Assembly: GCF_963678635.1 (NCBI RefSeq)
Contig: NC_087067.1
Coordinates: forward strand, 23,565,547-23,629,546
Direction: 5' to 3'
Source: Symsagittifera roscoffensis
Lineage: Eukaryota > Xenacoelomorpha > Acoela > Convolutidae
Length of the DNA: 64,000 nt
Part shown: positions 1 through 13,000 of the stretch, piece by piece
Numbering within the stretch: the stretch's first letter is position 1
Layout of the letters: the number at the start of each line of letters is the position of its first letter
Notes under the pieces: generated by a model
Told to the model about the DNA's origin: nothing
Seen by the model: only the letters and a program-made list of their open reading frames with translations
Database searches by the model: none
Translations under genes and position numbers: made by a program

Positions 1-1300
1 CCCGTTTTATATTTTTTGCTCCAATTAATTTAAATAATTTTTGTCCGGATAATTCAAATCAGCATTTTAGCAGCATTGAAAACTATGTAAGATCTGAGGT
101 TACTTCATCGGAGAAGGAACCATAAGATTTCCTTAAAAGGTCTGCCCGTGGCAACTCGGGTCAAGGTCTGCGACTTATGATGCACCCGTGACGGGTCGAA
201 GACATGTAAGAGTTCGACCGACAGTCCGTAGTCGAGGAGGTGCTATAGCCGAACTCAATGTTAAGACATAAAGTCAAATCAATCGAAGCATGAAGTCAAA
301 CACAAAGTCAAATCTCAATTATAATTTTGCTTGCTCTTACCAGAATGTCATCGATAAAGGCCGGGTAAATAGAAAAAATTCTCTAATAATAATTAATTTT
401 TGTTGCAAAAATAGACCATGAAACGATTAAGTTGTCATTATCATAAGTTTTTTTACACATTCTATTTAATCCAGAGTAATGGATTATGTTTGATCTAAAA
501 ACCATGATAATTTAAATTCCTATTAAATTAAATTTTTGGTAAAATTATTCGGAAAACTTTCAAAAAATTCTGCAGTTCTGACAACCTTCATAAAATCAGA
601 ACAGAACCGAATCATTTTTATGTATAATAGTAGTTTAAAGCTAAATGTCTTTGCAAAGTTAAGATTGCATTCAATTCAAAAACTTTTTATACTAACGTTC
701 TCCTTGTGAGACTCGATTGTAAATTTTTCAATTAGACATTAGTAAAAATAATTTAGGGATTCAATCTCCCGCACGCACATGGCTGTTAATATTTTTTGGG
801 ATTCAGCAAAATGAAAGGCATAAATTGTAGTTAATCTCGTCTTAGACAACGAATTTAACCAAAAAATCAAAAGAGTACGTTCATGTCGTTCATGATTAAA
901 TTATTTTGTCCTGACAAAAAAAATTAGCCACAGAAACATAAGAGTGGACGTCCATGATGAATTTTTTTTGAATTTATTTTGAAAGAACATTCTGGCAGAA
1001 CTTGGAGCTAGTGTTCCGGATATAAAAAAAATTGTCGCATTGAGAGATACACTCAGTTTAAGTGTACATTAAATATTGAATATTATAAATAGTAGAGAGG
1101 CTTACATTGGACCAGCTACGCAAAATATTTTACCGTCGAGACGGCAGAAGACTCAAGGGTGAGCGATGCGCTTGTAATCAAGATGTCGAATTTGGCCTCG
1201 GCAATTGAGTAAACATTTCAGAAGTAATGAACGGCCTCAAATTATTTTATGGCACTATATGGAAGATGCTACAAACACAAAAAACTGATGATGGATGATA

Positions 1301-1696
1301 CAGTGCTGTTTTAAATTATCCGGACAAAACGCAATAAATGAATAATATTATCAAATTGGTTGATTTTAGAGAAAAATTGATGTAGACAAAAAAAGCTCAG
1401 AATTTCAGCAGAATTTATATGGTACAATCTCATTTAATTATGTCAGTGATCGACCAAGTAGTTTTGGCGTAGTTTTGATAAACTAAAAAGCCAAAAATGA
1501 TACATTTTAAGTGTTAAATGTTTTATCCCGAATTTCGCAATGCAGATTGCCCTAAATTTTTTCTACTAAAATTGTAAGCATTTTTTGTCTGATTAACTTT
1601 TGTCGAAAGTCAACCCATTTTGAGAAAAACGCATTTTATATTTTTTGCTCCAAATAATTTAATTAATTTTTGTCCGGATAATTTAAATCAGCATTG
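1301..1696. mobile_element. MITE-like segment with inverted ends, embedded in the array
   Basis: The left end CAGTGCTGTTTTAAATTATC and the right end (reverse complement CAATGCTGATTTAAATTATC) form inverted repeats of about 25 bp that extend through CGGAC. The same end sequence bounds 59480-60062. No target duplication is visible. Confidence 0.55.
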
Positions 1697-1978
1697 TAGC
1701 AGCCTTGAAAACTATTTGAGATCTGATGTTACTTCATCGGAGAAGGAACCGTAAACATTCTTCAAAAAGTCTGCCCGTGGTAACCCGGGTCGAGGTCTGC
1801 GATTTATGATGCAACCACGGCGGGTCGAAGACATGTAAGAGTTTGACCGACAATCCATAGTTGAGGAGGCACTATAGCCAAACTTAATGTTGAAACATCA
1901 AGTCAAATCAATAGAAGCATGAAGTCAAACACAAAGTCAAAACTTAATTATATTTATGCTTGCTCACACCGGAGTGCA

Positions 1979-2139
1979 AAAAATATTTTCAAAACGGCTT
2001 CTTTTTAGTGCATTAGGAGAGCTCGGAAAATCAATTGGACGTCCTAAAAAATAGGGTCGTAATTTTCGAAAAAAGTCGTAATCTTTCGAATTTTTTTTGA
2101 AAATCCGCCCCCCTCGAGAAAATCCTAGATCTTCCCCTG
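1979..2139. mobile_element. hAT-like MITE fragment (one end only)
   Basis: It ends CCTAGATCTTCCCCTG, the reverse complement of the CAGGGG...GATCTAGG end of the complete copy at 9689-10027. It shares the internal GGAGAGCTCGGAAA segment with the copy at 13571. It is inserted in array unit 2 and absent from units 1 and 3. Confidence 0.7.
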
Positions 2140-4594
2140 ATCTACACTGTTTTCAATGCCAGATTTATATATCTAGATGCCTGTTTCGTTTTTCTTAGCG
2201 ATTGATGTACGCTATTTCAAACCTCATCCAATCAATCATACTAAAAGTGAATACAGATGATACATTCTATGCTACTTGCACAAGAAATCGGAACTCCACC
2301 TAACTTTTTTTAATGAAAATTTCGTTGAAAATTTAACCTTCTCAACTTTTGCATATCTCCCGCGCGCACAGGGCTGTTAATATCATTTGGGATTCAGCAA
2401 AGTGAAAGGCATAAATTGTAGTTAATATCGTCTTAGACAAATAATTTAACCAAAAAATCAAAAGAGTACGTTCATGCCGCTCATGATTAAATTATTTTGT
2501 GCTGACAAAAAAATTTAGCCGCAGAAACCTAAGAGTAGACGTCCATGATGAATTTTTTTTGAATTTATTTTGAGAGAACATTCTGGCAGAACTTGGAGCT
2601 AGTGTTCCGGATATAGAAAAAATTGTCGCATTGAGAGATACGCTCAATTTAAGTGTTTATTAAAAATTGAATAGTATAAATAGTAGAGAGGCTTACATTG
2701 GACCAGCTACGCAAAATATTTTAAAGTCGAGACGGGAGAAGATTCAAGGTTGAGCGATGGGTCAATCTCACTTAATTATGTCAGTGATCGACCAAGTAGT
2801 TTTGGCGTATCTTTGATCAACTGAAAAGTCAAAAATGATCCATTTTAAGGGTAAAATTTTTTATCCAGAATTTTGCAATACAGATTGCTCTATATTATTT
2901 CTGCTACAATTCTTAGCATTTTTTGTCTAATCAATTTTTGTCTAAAACCAACCCAATTTGAGAAAAACCCATTTTATATTTTTTGCTCCAATTAATTTAA
3001 ATAATTTTTGTCCGGATAATTCAAATCAGCATTTTAGCAGCATTGAAAACTATGTAAGATCTGAGGTTACTTCATCGGAGAAGGAACCATAAGATTTCTT
3101 TAAAAGGTCTGCCCGTGGCAACTCGGGTCAAGGTCTGCGACTTATGATGCACCCGTGACGGGTCGAAGACATGTAAGAGTTCGACCGACAGTCCGTAGTC
3201 GAGGAGGTGCTATAGCCGAACTCAATGTTAAGACATAAAGTCAAATCAATCGAAGCATGAAGTCAAACACAAAGTCAAATCTCAATTATAATTTTGCTTG
3301 CTCTTACCAGAATGTCATGGATAAAGGCCGGGTAAATAGAAAAAATTCTCTAATAATAATTAATTTTTGTTGCAAAAATAGACCATGAAACGATTAAGTT
3401 GTCATTATCATAAGTTTTTTTACACATTCTATTTAATCCAGAGTAATGGATTATGTTTGATCTAAAAACCATGATAATTTAAATTCCTATTAAATTAAAT
3501 TTTTGGTAAAATTATTCGGAAAACTTTCAAAAAATTCTGCAGTTCTGACAATCTTCATAAAATCAGAACAGAACCGAATCATTTTTATGTATAATAGTAG
3601 TTTAAAGCTAAATGTCTTTGCAAAATTAAGATTGCATTCAATTCAAAAACTTTTTATACTAACGTTCTCCTTGTGAGACTCGATTGTAAATTTTTCAATT
3701 AGACATTAGTAAAAATAATTTAGGGATTCAATCTCCCGCACGCACATGGCTGTTAATATTTTTTGGGATTCAGCAAAATGAAAGGCATAAATTGTAGTTA
3801 ATCTCGTCTTAGACAACGAATTTAACCAAAAAATCAAAAGAGTATGTTCATGTCGTTCATGGTTAAATTATTTTGTCCTGACAAAAAAGATTAGCCACAA
3901 AAACATAAGAGTGGACGTCCATGATGAATTTTTTTGGAATTTTTTTGAGAGAACAGTCTGGCAGAACTTGGAGCTAGTGTTCCGGATATAAAAAAAATTG
4001 TCGCATTGAGAGATACACTCAGTTTAAGTGTACATTAAATATTGAATATTATAAATAGTAGAGAGGCTTACATTGGACCAGCTACGCAAAATAATTTACA
4101 GTCGAGACGGGAGAAGACTCAAGGGTGAGCGATGCGCTTGTAATCAAGATGTCGAATTTGGCCTCGGCAATTGAGTAAACATTACAGAAGTAATGAACGG
4201 CCTGAAATATTTTTATGGCACTATATGGAAGATGCTACAAACATAAAAAACTGATGATGGATGATGCAGTGCTGTTTTAAATTATCCGGACAAAACGCAA
4301 TAAATGAATAATATTATCAATTGGTTGATTTTAGAGAAAAATTGATGTAGACAAAAAAAGCTCAGAATTTCAGCAGAATTTATATGGTACAATCTCATTT
4401 AATTATGTCAGTGATCGACCAAGTAGTTTTGGCGTAGTTTTGATAAACTAAAAAGCCAAAAATGATACATTTTAAGTGTTAAATGTTTTATCCCGAATTT
4501 CGCAATGCAGATTGCCCTAAATTTTTTCTACTAAAATTGTAAGCATTTTTTGTCTGATTAACTTTTGTCGAAAGTCAACCCATTTTGAGAAAAA

Positions 4595-5099
4595 CGCATT
4601 TTATATTTTTTATTTTATATTATATGTAATCAAACACAAAGTCAAAACTTAATTATAATTATGCTTGCTCACACCGGAGTGTCATGGACAAAAGCCGGCA
4701 AAAGTGGAAAAATTTGCTTACTATAATTCTTTATGGTTGCAAAATTAGACCAAGAAACCGATTAAGTTGTCATTATAATGAGTTTTTTTACATATTCCAT
4801 TTAATCCAGGATAATGGATTATGATTTATCTAAAAACCATGATAATTTAAAATCCTATTAAATTATATTTTTTGTAAAATTAACCGCAAAACTGTCAAAA
4901 ACTTCTGCAGTACTTATGACCTTCATGAAATCAGAACAGAACCGAATCATTTTTACGTATAATAGTAGTTTAAACCTAATCGTTTTGGCAAAACTAAGAT
5001 TGCAATCAATTCAAATCCTTTTTATACTAATTTTCTCCTTTTGAGACTCGATTGTAAGTATTTCAATTAGACAATAGTAAGATAAATTAGGGATTCAAT
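4595..5099. repeat. Truncated, diverged fourth unit of the array
   Basis: It starts like the other units but jumps after about 25 bp to the segment GTAATCAAACACAAAGTC and then tracks the family to about 5099 (GGGATTCAATA), at roughly 85-90% similarity by eye. It marks the right edge of the array. Confidence 0.75.
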
Positions 5100-5689
5100 A
5101 CAGTTCTTAATAATGATTACTATAGCTCAAAATTGGATTATAATGTCCAGAATATGAGTTTTTTTTGCTATAGAAATTCTGAATTTTAGTGGTAAGAAAA
5201 TCCCTAGAATCTCTAAAAAAAGGATTATATTGTCCAAAATACGGAATATTTTGTCTAGAAAGAGGATTTTGTGCTTAAAAAATATGATTTCTGAAATCCA
5301 ACATCAAAACTTCAGCTTCAAAAATCTAATTTATAGATAGATTTGTACCAAGAAACCTCTCTCAATGTTTGAGTGAGCTAAAACAACTTGAGGTGAGTTG
5401 TTTACCGCAAACTGTAAATTTCATGAGATTCCTCAAATTATTTAAAACAAAAGGCTCCCGCGGTAAACAAAAAAAATATTTTTATTAAAAAAATCTATTT
5501 TTATTAAAAAAATCTTTAAATGCCATTTCTAAGATCAGTTTATTTAGCTTCTTGTCAACAGATTCGACAAATGATTTGAAAAATCAACAAAGAACAAATA
5601 GTGTTGCTGTGAAAAACTAGTTTGTTACTGATTTCAATAGTTTCTTTTCAGATCAAACATCAGCATTAAAAATGAATAGAAAAGCATAC
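5100..5689. other. AT-rich non-coding, nothing recognised
   Basis: No frame, RNA gene or clear repeat was seen in this stretch between the array and the next dispersed repeat. Confidence 0.5.
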
Positions 5690-6250
5690 AATTTATTTTT
5701 GTTCCGACTTTCGATACGAAAGTAACGGAATATTTGTGCTCGGGGTGGGTTTTTTTTTTCTTCAGACAAATTTCGACTTTTTAACTAGCCATTTTTGATG
5801 GAATTTTTTTGCATCATTCGAAAGCTATTGTTGTCCTGAGCTTAAATTTTAAAAGATATTTTCCCTGTGATCATTTTTCGTAAAGTTGTGAGGGTTTAAA
5901 GATAGCCATTTTGGCCATTTTGACCAATTTGGGACAATTAACGCGCGATATAATTCGCGCCATTAACGCATAAGCGGAGATTTAATCCGTCTTAGAAGTC
6001 GTTCCAAATTGGTTGAAAGAAGCCTATTTGCCAAAATTGATTTGTTACAAGGAGCGAAATCTATTGTTTTGTACTTTATATGGCGTGTGGGGGGATGACT
6101 TTCATCGAAAAATTTCAAATTTTAGAAAAAAAGTTTTTCACATATTTTATTTCATTTAATTTTTTATGTTGTTTATGTTATTACTGCTCCATAAACGGTA
6201 AAAGGCAGTCTGAACTTTCAGGGCTTCGCCCTGATACGAGCAGTCTTTTT
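5690..6250. repeat. Dispersed repeat family R1, copy 1
   Basis: A long diverged repeat shared with 21690-22180 and partly with 7370-7660: a GAGCTTAAATTT-like segment, CCTGTGATCATTTTT, GACCAATTTGGGA, an AACGCGCGATAT...TTAACGC palindromic patch and GATTTAATCCGTCTTAGAA. It ends with a hairpin CAGGGCTTCGCCCTG (about 6219-6233) followed by ATACGAGCAGTC. It is non-coding. Confidence 0.75.
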
Positions 6251-6639
6251 GTTTTTGTTTTACTCATTGTGTTATTTATTTTTGGCAATGCCGAAAGAAT
6301 CAGTAAATAAGCTGTATATGGGCTGTACAAAATCTGTGTTTTATCTCGTATTTTACAAACGTATTTTATCTGTATTTTTACAAACAATCTGTATGTAATC
6401 TGTATAAAGTCTGTATGAGTTGTGTTGAAAAACTGTTGATAATTAAAAAACTTTATCTACTAAAAAACATCAAAAAATAGATCTAGGTAACATTCAAATT
6501 GATAGATTGAAGGATAAAAAAACAATCAATCAAAAACGATTTACTAGTTAATAAAATCCCTTATCTGGTGTTCAAAAACTATTATCTATTTCACAACTGT
6601 ATCTTTTACTTTCGATAATCAATTGCAAACTTTATTTTG

Positions 6640-7020
6640 CCAATTGGGCTATCCCTCCTCTATTAGTTTACATGTACAAACCCCATCACTGCGGTTTTTA
6701 TTCACCCAGCTTTCCCTATGTGCTTACACACCCCCTCCGACCCCACAAACGCAATGTTCCCTTCCAAGTAATGCGAAAAGGGTGTGTGTGTGTGTGTGTA
6801 TGTGTGTGTGTGCGTGTGTGTGTGTGTGTTGTTAAAGACTGGTTTTACACAAGAGGAGGGTTTACTCGGGGATTGGGGGGGTAAGCTAGCAGGGCAAGCT
6901 AGGTGTAAACGGAGGGGGGATAACCGAGGGTTCTAAGCGGTGCTGTTAAGGAGGAAATAAAGCGGCGGCGAGGGGGTAACCGTGAGGGCGGGGTATGCGA
7001 GGTTGTCGTATGCCTGAGGG
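6640..7020. repeat. C-rich/G-rich foldback-type element with GT microsatellite
   Basis: A C-rich left half (6640-6770), a (GT)n microsatellite at 6781-6831 and a G-rich right half (6850-7010) with GGGGGTAAC-type units. Short frames here are low-complexity artefacts. It resembles the other C/G-rich blocks at 17200 and 32400. Confidence 0.6.
6781..6831. repeat. (GT)n microsatellite
   Basis: An almost uninterrupted GT run with single TA and GC interruptions. Confidence 0.95.
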
Positions 7021-7369
7021 TTGGCATGCGATGTAAAATGGATGAAGAAGATTATATAAGACCAGGAAAAAAATGAGAACTTAAAAAAGTTACGAGAATG
7101 TCGTTTAAACTGATGTAAGATGCATTAAACCAAAACCAGCTGTTAGGTTTTGAATATAATGCACTGTTTGAAGTTTTATTTTTAAAAAATACAAAAAAAG
7201 ATTAACTATAATTATTGTAATCCATTATAATTAATTTTAATCGATTAAATTGGTTTCTATTGATATGGCATAATTAAACTATAAGCAAACTTTAATCGCT
7301 TAAAATACATTTTTTTCTAAAATTTTATGAAGACGTTTATTCTGAACACGTTTACAATTCTCATAACGC

Positions 7370-7660
7370 ACAATTTGGCCTCGTAATTTTTTTTGTCCGT
7401 TATTTTTATTGGGTCAATTTTTGACTTTTTAAGAAAAAAAATTTGAGTGATTTTTATTACCATCTTAACAATATTGTCGTCCTAAGCTCGAATTTAAAAA
7501 GATATTTCAACTATGACTTTTTTGTAAAGTTAGGGCTATTTAAAATTTTAGCAATTTTGTTATAATGAACACGTGACATATTGCGTTCTTTTAACACGCA
7601 TAAGTGGCGGATTAATGCGTTCCAATTTGAATTGAGGCAAGTCAATTCGTTATGATGTAT
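7370..7660. repeat. Dispersed repeat family R1, partial copy
   Basis: It shares the order AAGCTCGAATTTAAAAAGATATTTC, TTTTTTGTAAAGTTA and ACACGCATAAGTGGCGGATTAATGCG-like segments with the R1 copies at 5690 and 21690, but is more diverged and lacks the terminal hairpin. Confidence 0.55.
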
Positions 7661-8257
7661 GTGTGCAAGACGCTAAATAAATTCTTATCTAGCTAATAAT
7701 ATATTGTGAATATATAATATTTTCTTGATAATTTAAAAAAAAAGATGAAATTTTTTTCGATTATTTCATCTCTGATCTACGAGCCAGTCTTGTTTTTGTT
7801 CCTCGTCGTATAAAGCTTGGGTAGCTATTAGTTTCTTTTTGTAGTAGAAAATGCAAAATATCATCATTTTGAATCCAATTTACTTGCTCAAACCCTTTGT
7901 TTCGCAACTCTAACCCATTTATTTTTCTGCAAATAAACGCATTTTTTCGTGGTTTGTAGCATAAATTCTATAATTTTTGGCTGTAACAATGGTTTTTACA
8001 ATCGCAATGACACGTAACAAAACTTTGAAATCAAATCGAATTTTTGAAATTAAATCCAGTACCGTTCCAGGACAACATTTTTGATTTTTGAAACAAAAGC
8101 AACAGTACTTTATTAATACTCTTTCAGTATTGCAGCAATACTATTTTTTCTTGTTTCATTGTTTTTGTCCTAGAACATAACTGCAAAAAACATACTAATG
8201 GTTTTAATCTGAAACATTGCTGATTATTACTGGTAGACCAACCCAGTTAGTATTATG

Positions 8258-8692
8258 TACCCGCACGGGAGTTTCATGGATAAAAAGCGATTAAAATTTT
8301 TAAAAAATTGCCTAAAATATTGTCATTACAACCCATGATTGTTGCAAATTTAAACCATGAAATCGATTAAATTGTAACTATAATCGATTACTTCCTTAAA
8401 AATACAATTCATTCAAAATCAATTATAATGGATAATAATCCATTTAAAGCCCATTCTGATTGGTTATAATGAATTATAATCTCCATAATTTTTGGCAAAT
8501 CTGTTTGCTCAACTTTCAATAATTTCTGCTATTTTCACGGCCTACTCGAATTCTAAGCCTCCCCAATTTAGTGACGACATTCCAATCCCCTTAGCACTCA
8601 TCCCCCGCAGTTCGCCCCCCCCCCCCTTCACACCCCCCATTTCAAAAACTCCTACATAATCGATTATTATACACGAAACTCCTGTACGGGTA
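8258..8692. mobile_element. Foldback/MITE-like element with C-rich core (family F1)
   Basis: Inverted ends: left TACCCGCACGGGAGTTTCAT, right CGAAACTCCTGTACGGGTA. Inside are ATTATAATCGATTATAATGG-like arms around a C-rich core with a run of C at about 8611-8622. The small frame here is not credible. Confidence 0.6.
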
Positions 8693-9688
8693 GGTCTCGT
8701 TGAATGACGGAATTTCAGAATGAGAAATCGTAGCAAGCCTTTTGGTAAGAATCTGAGAAATTTCTACGATGTTACAGCCATCTTGAGTTTGCGAAACAGA
8801 TATGGAAGGAATGTGACATTGAATTTGACATTGAATTTGGCACTGAGTTCAATGTTTAAATCTGTGAAGTTCATTTAGAGACGGTCGTGAATCATGCAAT
8901 AGACTTGAGATTAGACAAGGGCTATGGGAATATTTAAACATTATTCGAATAATTGTCAACAAGCTTTGAAAATATATTTTTTTAATCAGAAGGAACCGCC
9001 TTAAAATTTTCTTTGCTAGGAAGTTTTCGAGGTTATCGTCCCCGTCAGGTAGATTTGTTGTACGGTCAAGTTTTGAAAATAAATTCTCACCTACGCGCAA
9101 AAAAAAACAAAAGAGTTACTATAAAATACATAATAAAATGGTTGATGAGATAAAATATCTGGATAAAATTTACATACCAGAAAACAGAAAAGGTCTAGAT
9201 CAACATTCATTTCTCGAAAAACAATTACAATACAGTAGGTATGTCAATTAGCATTACACAATAAGCTACTAAAATGGCCATTGAGAAAATTTAGCATCAA
9301 AATCAACATATAGAGAGTTGCAAAAAAATTATAACAGACAAAACTAATGAAAAAGAGCAAATGACTTTTTTTAGACAATTTTTGCATGCAAAGGCTAAAA
9401 TTTCAGACATAAGGCCAAAAGGTCATCTAACAATTAAAAATTGCATGCAAAAATTGGTCAAAATTGGCAGATTGCTCGCTTTTTAAACATTTCTGTCTGT
9501 TTTATTATTTCGCTACTAATTATACAAAGCCGAATAGACTCTTTTGACCAGGTCATCGCAGAAGAGGTCAACAATCGAAGTCACTATTTTCTACTATTAA
9601 AGCAATTTTACAGCCAGTTAATTTTTTATCACGAAATCAGACAACTCTCCAACTGAACAGGAGGGGTAGAAATCGGAACATACCATCT

Positions 9689-10027
9689 CAGGGGCGGATC
9701 TAGGACTTTCTCGAGAGGGGGGCAGATTTCAAATCTTTTCGACCTTTTTTTTGAAAAAACCGGCCAAAAAGGCGTTTTTAGGCACTTTTTGGAAATTTTT
9801 TACCAAAATAGCGCGTTTTTCGGCACCCTTTCCCCCTTAAATTTAGTATATATTGGTGCCGAAGGCTTCTTTAGAAAAATGTTGAGTCCTTCAGCCAAAA
9901 ATGGATATCTCAAATTTGTTCAAAGGGAGACCCTTTGAGTCGGCAGGGGGTCGAATTCCTGAGAGGGGGGAGGGGGGAGGAGAGGCGTTCGAAACCCCCT
10001 CCCCGCCCCCTCCTATATCCGCCCCTG
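9689..10027. mobile_element. Complete hAT-like MITE (339 bp)
   Basis: The left end CAGGGGCGGATCTAGG and right end ATATCCGCCCCTG are inverted repeats (11 bp exact), flanked by perfect 8-bp direct repeats TACCATCT (9681-9688 and 10028-10035). An 8-bp duplication plus CAGGGG ends is the hAT superfamily signature. It has no transposase and is therefore non-autonomous. The 61-aa frame inside is spurious. Confidence 0.92.
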
Positions 10028-10035
10028 TACCATCT

Positions 10036-13000
10036 CATGTTGGGGGTGTTACAAGCGTACGGCTACGCCCGCCATGCTTCCGATGACAATTGGCACAATA
10101 TTGACTGAATTGCAAAGCACATTTTTTGTCAAGTTACTACAAATCAAAATGGTTAAAAATATCCAGTAAAAAAGATTAAAAGACGGTCATTTGGGCTTAA
10201 GCAAAAAGAAAAATTGAATAAATTGTTGGCCCAAATTATTTTTTGCGCAATCAAAAAACAAATGGCTCGGCCTTAATTTAGACGAACAAAAAGTTATGTT
10301 TTTTGAGGTAACATTTAAAATTCAATCGAAGTTTAGTTTTTATTGTTAAATAAATCAAATTTTCCGTGTTTTCTGAATAGAAATTATCTATTTCTCATCT
10401 AACATTAGAAAATTTACGGTCACGTGACATAAAAATGGCAATGTTTTGTTTTCAAGCAATAAATTTAACAAAAATTTGTTATTTTTTCTGCCATTTTCTT
10501 TCAATTACTAAATCTTCACCGCTGAAATTTTGACATGTAAAATAGATGAAACTGTTTATTAGAGTTAAAAAAGCAAAGAATAGAGCAACAAAAAACTGCA
10601 CCGTTTGGTAATTTAGGTACGGATAGTCAGAAAGGTGTTCTCAGTTTCGAAAAACTGCAGTGAACAGCAGAAATAGTTTGAAACTTTAGACTCTTTTAGA
10701 CTTTAAAAACACACTGAGCTATGATTTTTAAAAAATCTGAAGTTTCCGTCATTTTCTGTCTAAGAGCCAGAGCAAACTTTAAGTTTTTTATAGCGAAAGA
10801 AATCTTTATGAAACCTGGTTAAGATTCTTAATTTTCCAACTAATGTCCAAAGTTTCAAACTGATTCTGTTCTTTACAGCGAGTTTTGGGCACTGAGACCA
10901 GCTGTCTGACGCCTTCTACTTAAATGGCCATACTACAAAACAGTTTTGTACGGTTTTGATACAACTTATTTATAATAAACAGTTTTATCTATCACATTTT
11001 AACGCATTTCAACTCTAGTAGCTGAAGTGAAAACGACAGAAACGGGACAAAATTGAAGCATTTCATAGTTTGACAACTAAAAGTTGCAAATTCTATGTCC
11101 CGTGACTGTAGAAAGAAAACTTTAAACCAGCTGTACTGAAACGAGATAAAAATTGATTTTACATGCTTTGAGTATACACCATGGTCTTAGCTCTTCGATA
11201 CAAATTATAACTTGTTCTGAAGGTGTTAATTTTCATTAAGTTGCTCCATCTATTTGCTTTCATCAGGTCATATGGCAGAACGGCTAGAGTTCTAGTCTAA
11301 AACATAAAATAGATAGTCCGAACCTCAGAAAGATACCTTTTTGGCTAGAAGTAGCAAAAATCTGATCAGCAATACCTTGAAATGTATTTTTATAAAAACA
11401 CATCCATGCTTTATTTAAACACTTCATAAATCTTTCTGGCTAGAGCTAAATTGCCCCTTGCAAAAGTCACAACACCTGCAAGTTTCTTTACATTTATAGA
11501 GAAACACTGAATTCTGTTTTATCCCGAGTCTTCACTGTTTTATTACAATTCGAAGTAGATAAGTGAAAATGTGTACTCAGCAAGAGCTCCTCTGAGAAAA
11601 AAAAACACTACGTAAAGGCTTTAATTTTTTACAGCAGAAATTTGAAAGTTTATCTTTGCATAACTATTTCATAAAATCGAATATAAAACCGATAACTTGA
11701 TGTGTGTTAATACTATATACTTTGATAAGTTGACACCCAAACGCCATTTTAGAATTTGATTATGAAGTGAAACTATTATTGAGTAGTTAAAACCAGTGTT
11801 ACCGTTTTTTAATTTTGTTCCAAATTTTTTGAAAAATCTTGTTTCGGACTTAAATCTTGTTAAAACTTTGTTTTAAATGATTCTCAGATTGAAAACCTAC
11901 TCGTGAAGCGTTGTTTAAGAAAAAAGGGAAAATAAATGGACTTGATTTTTTTCGACAACTTTTAGTGGCGTATGATGTGTTTATGTATGATATACTGTTT
12001 GCGACAACATAAAAAATTGCAATGATTAAACTGTGGTATCATAATAAAACTTATTGGTCATGATTCGGTTTTCATAAAAAAATTAAAAAGTCGCCTGTGT
12101 CGAGAAAAACTGGTCTGCGACTTTTGGTCAGATTAATTTTGATATTCAATCCAAGTTTTGTTTGATTATTAAGATAACCTAACTATTTAGCTGGTGTCCC
12201 AAATAGTGCCCCATATTCTTTCTGCTCGATAAAAAAAATTGAGAAAAAAGATATTTTTTGAAATTTTGGTTGAAAAATTCTCTGCTACTTGCACAATAGC
12301 AGACAATTTGTGTTAAAATTTGTTTCATGATGATTTTCATCTTAGAACCAATTTTTAACTAAAAACATTTTCCAATAAATTTGAGCATGATCTTTAGAGT
12401 TGAAAGCTAGCTTCTGGGACTTGATATTTTTTATTTTAGTGGGTTTATTCAGATTACTTTTTTCCGAGTTCGCTATCAATTAACAATAAGCCCAAATCGG
12501 GTTGTGAGGCGGCATATATCGACTTTTTAATCACAGATAAAGGGGATAAGTGCCGAATCTAAATTACTTCATACTCTCTTTCTTGTAACAAATCTTACCC
12601 TCCTCCAGGTCTCATTGATATATCTGGCAGTATTTTGAGGAAATCAAATTCCTGTACATATCTAACAAACGAATATTGAATTAGAGATCACAGTCTAATT
12701 ATAACTTTGTTTTTGTTTTTCTAAACATCAACCAAGAGTACCTTGCGCTATCGAATAAATATTCCACAAAGAATGTGAAGATTTCAGTAGATATGAAAAT
12801 GATTAAATATGAATCACAGTCTAATTTAATAATTGTGTTTCCAAAAAATCACCCAGTCTCTAAAATTTGAATAAGCAATCGAGAAAAAGTCTCATTTTTG
12901 CACTCTTGGATCAAGAAAATCAAGTCAGGTCTATCAACTTTTTGTAATATTTTTTAAAGATCGCAAAGAATCCTTGTTTAATCTTCTTAAAACTAAAATT

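Larger units (their letters stand above)
1..4594. repeat. Tandem array of 1.3-1.6 kb units with a higher-order dimer
   Basis: Three successive units begin at 1, 1630 and 2968 with nearly the same start (TTTTATATTTTTTGCTCC, then a TCCGGATAATT motif). Units 1 (1-1629) and 3 (2968-4594) are almost identical, with only scattered single-base changes. Unit 2 (1630-2967) is clearly diverged and carries an inserted MITE fragment. The array therefore repeats as a 2967-bp dimer, and it may continue left of the window. There is no protein-coding potential. Confidence 0.9.

Noticed and set aside
140-240. tRNA-like look of the GTTCGACCGAC segment in the array units
   Set aside because: A B-box-like word is present but there is no matching A box at tRNA spacing and no cloverleaf.
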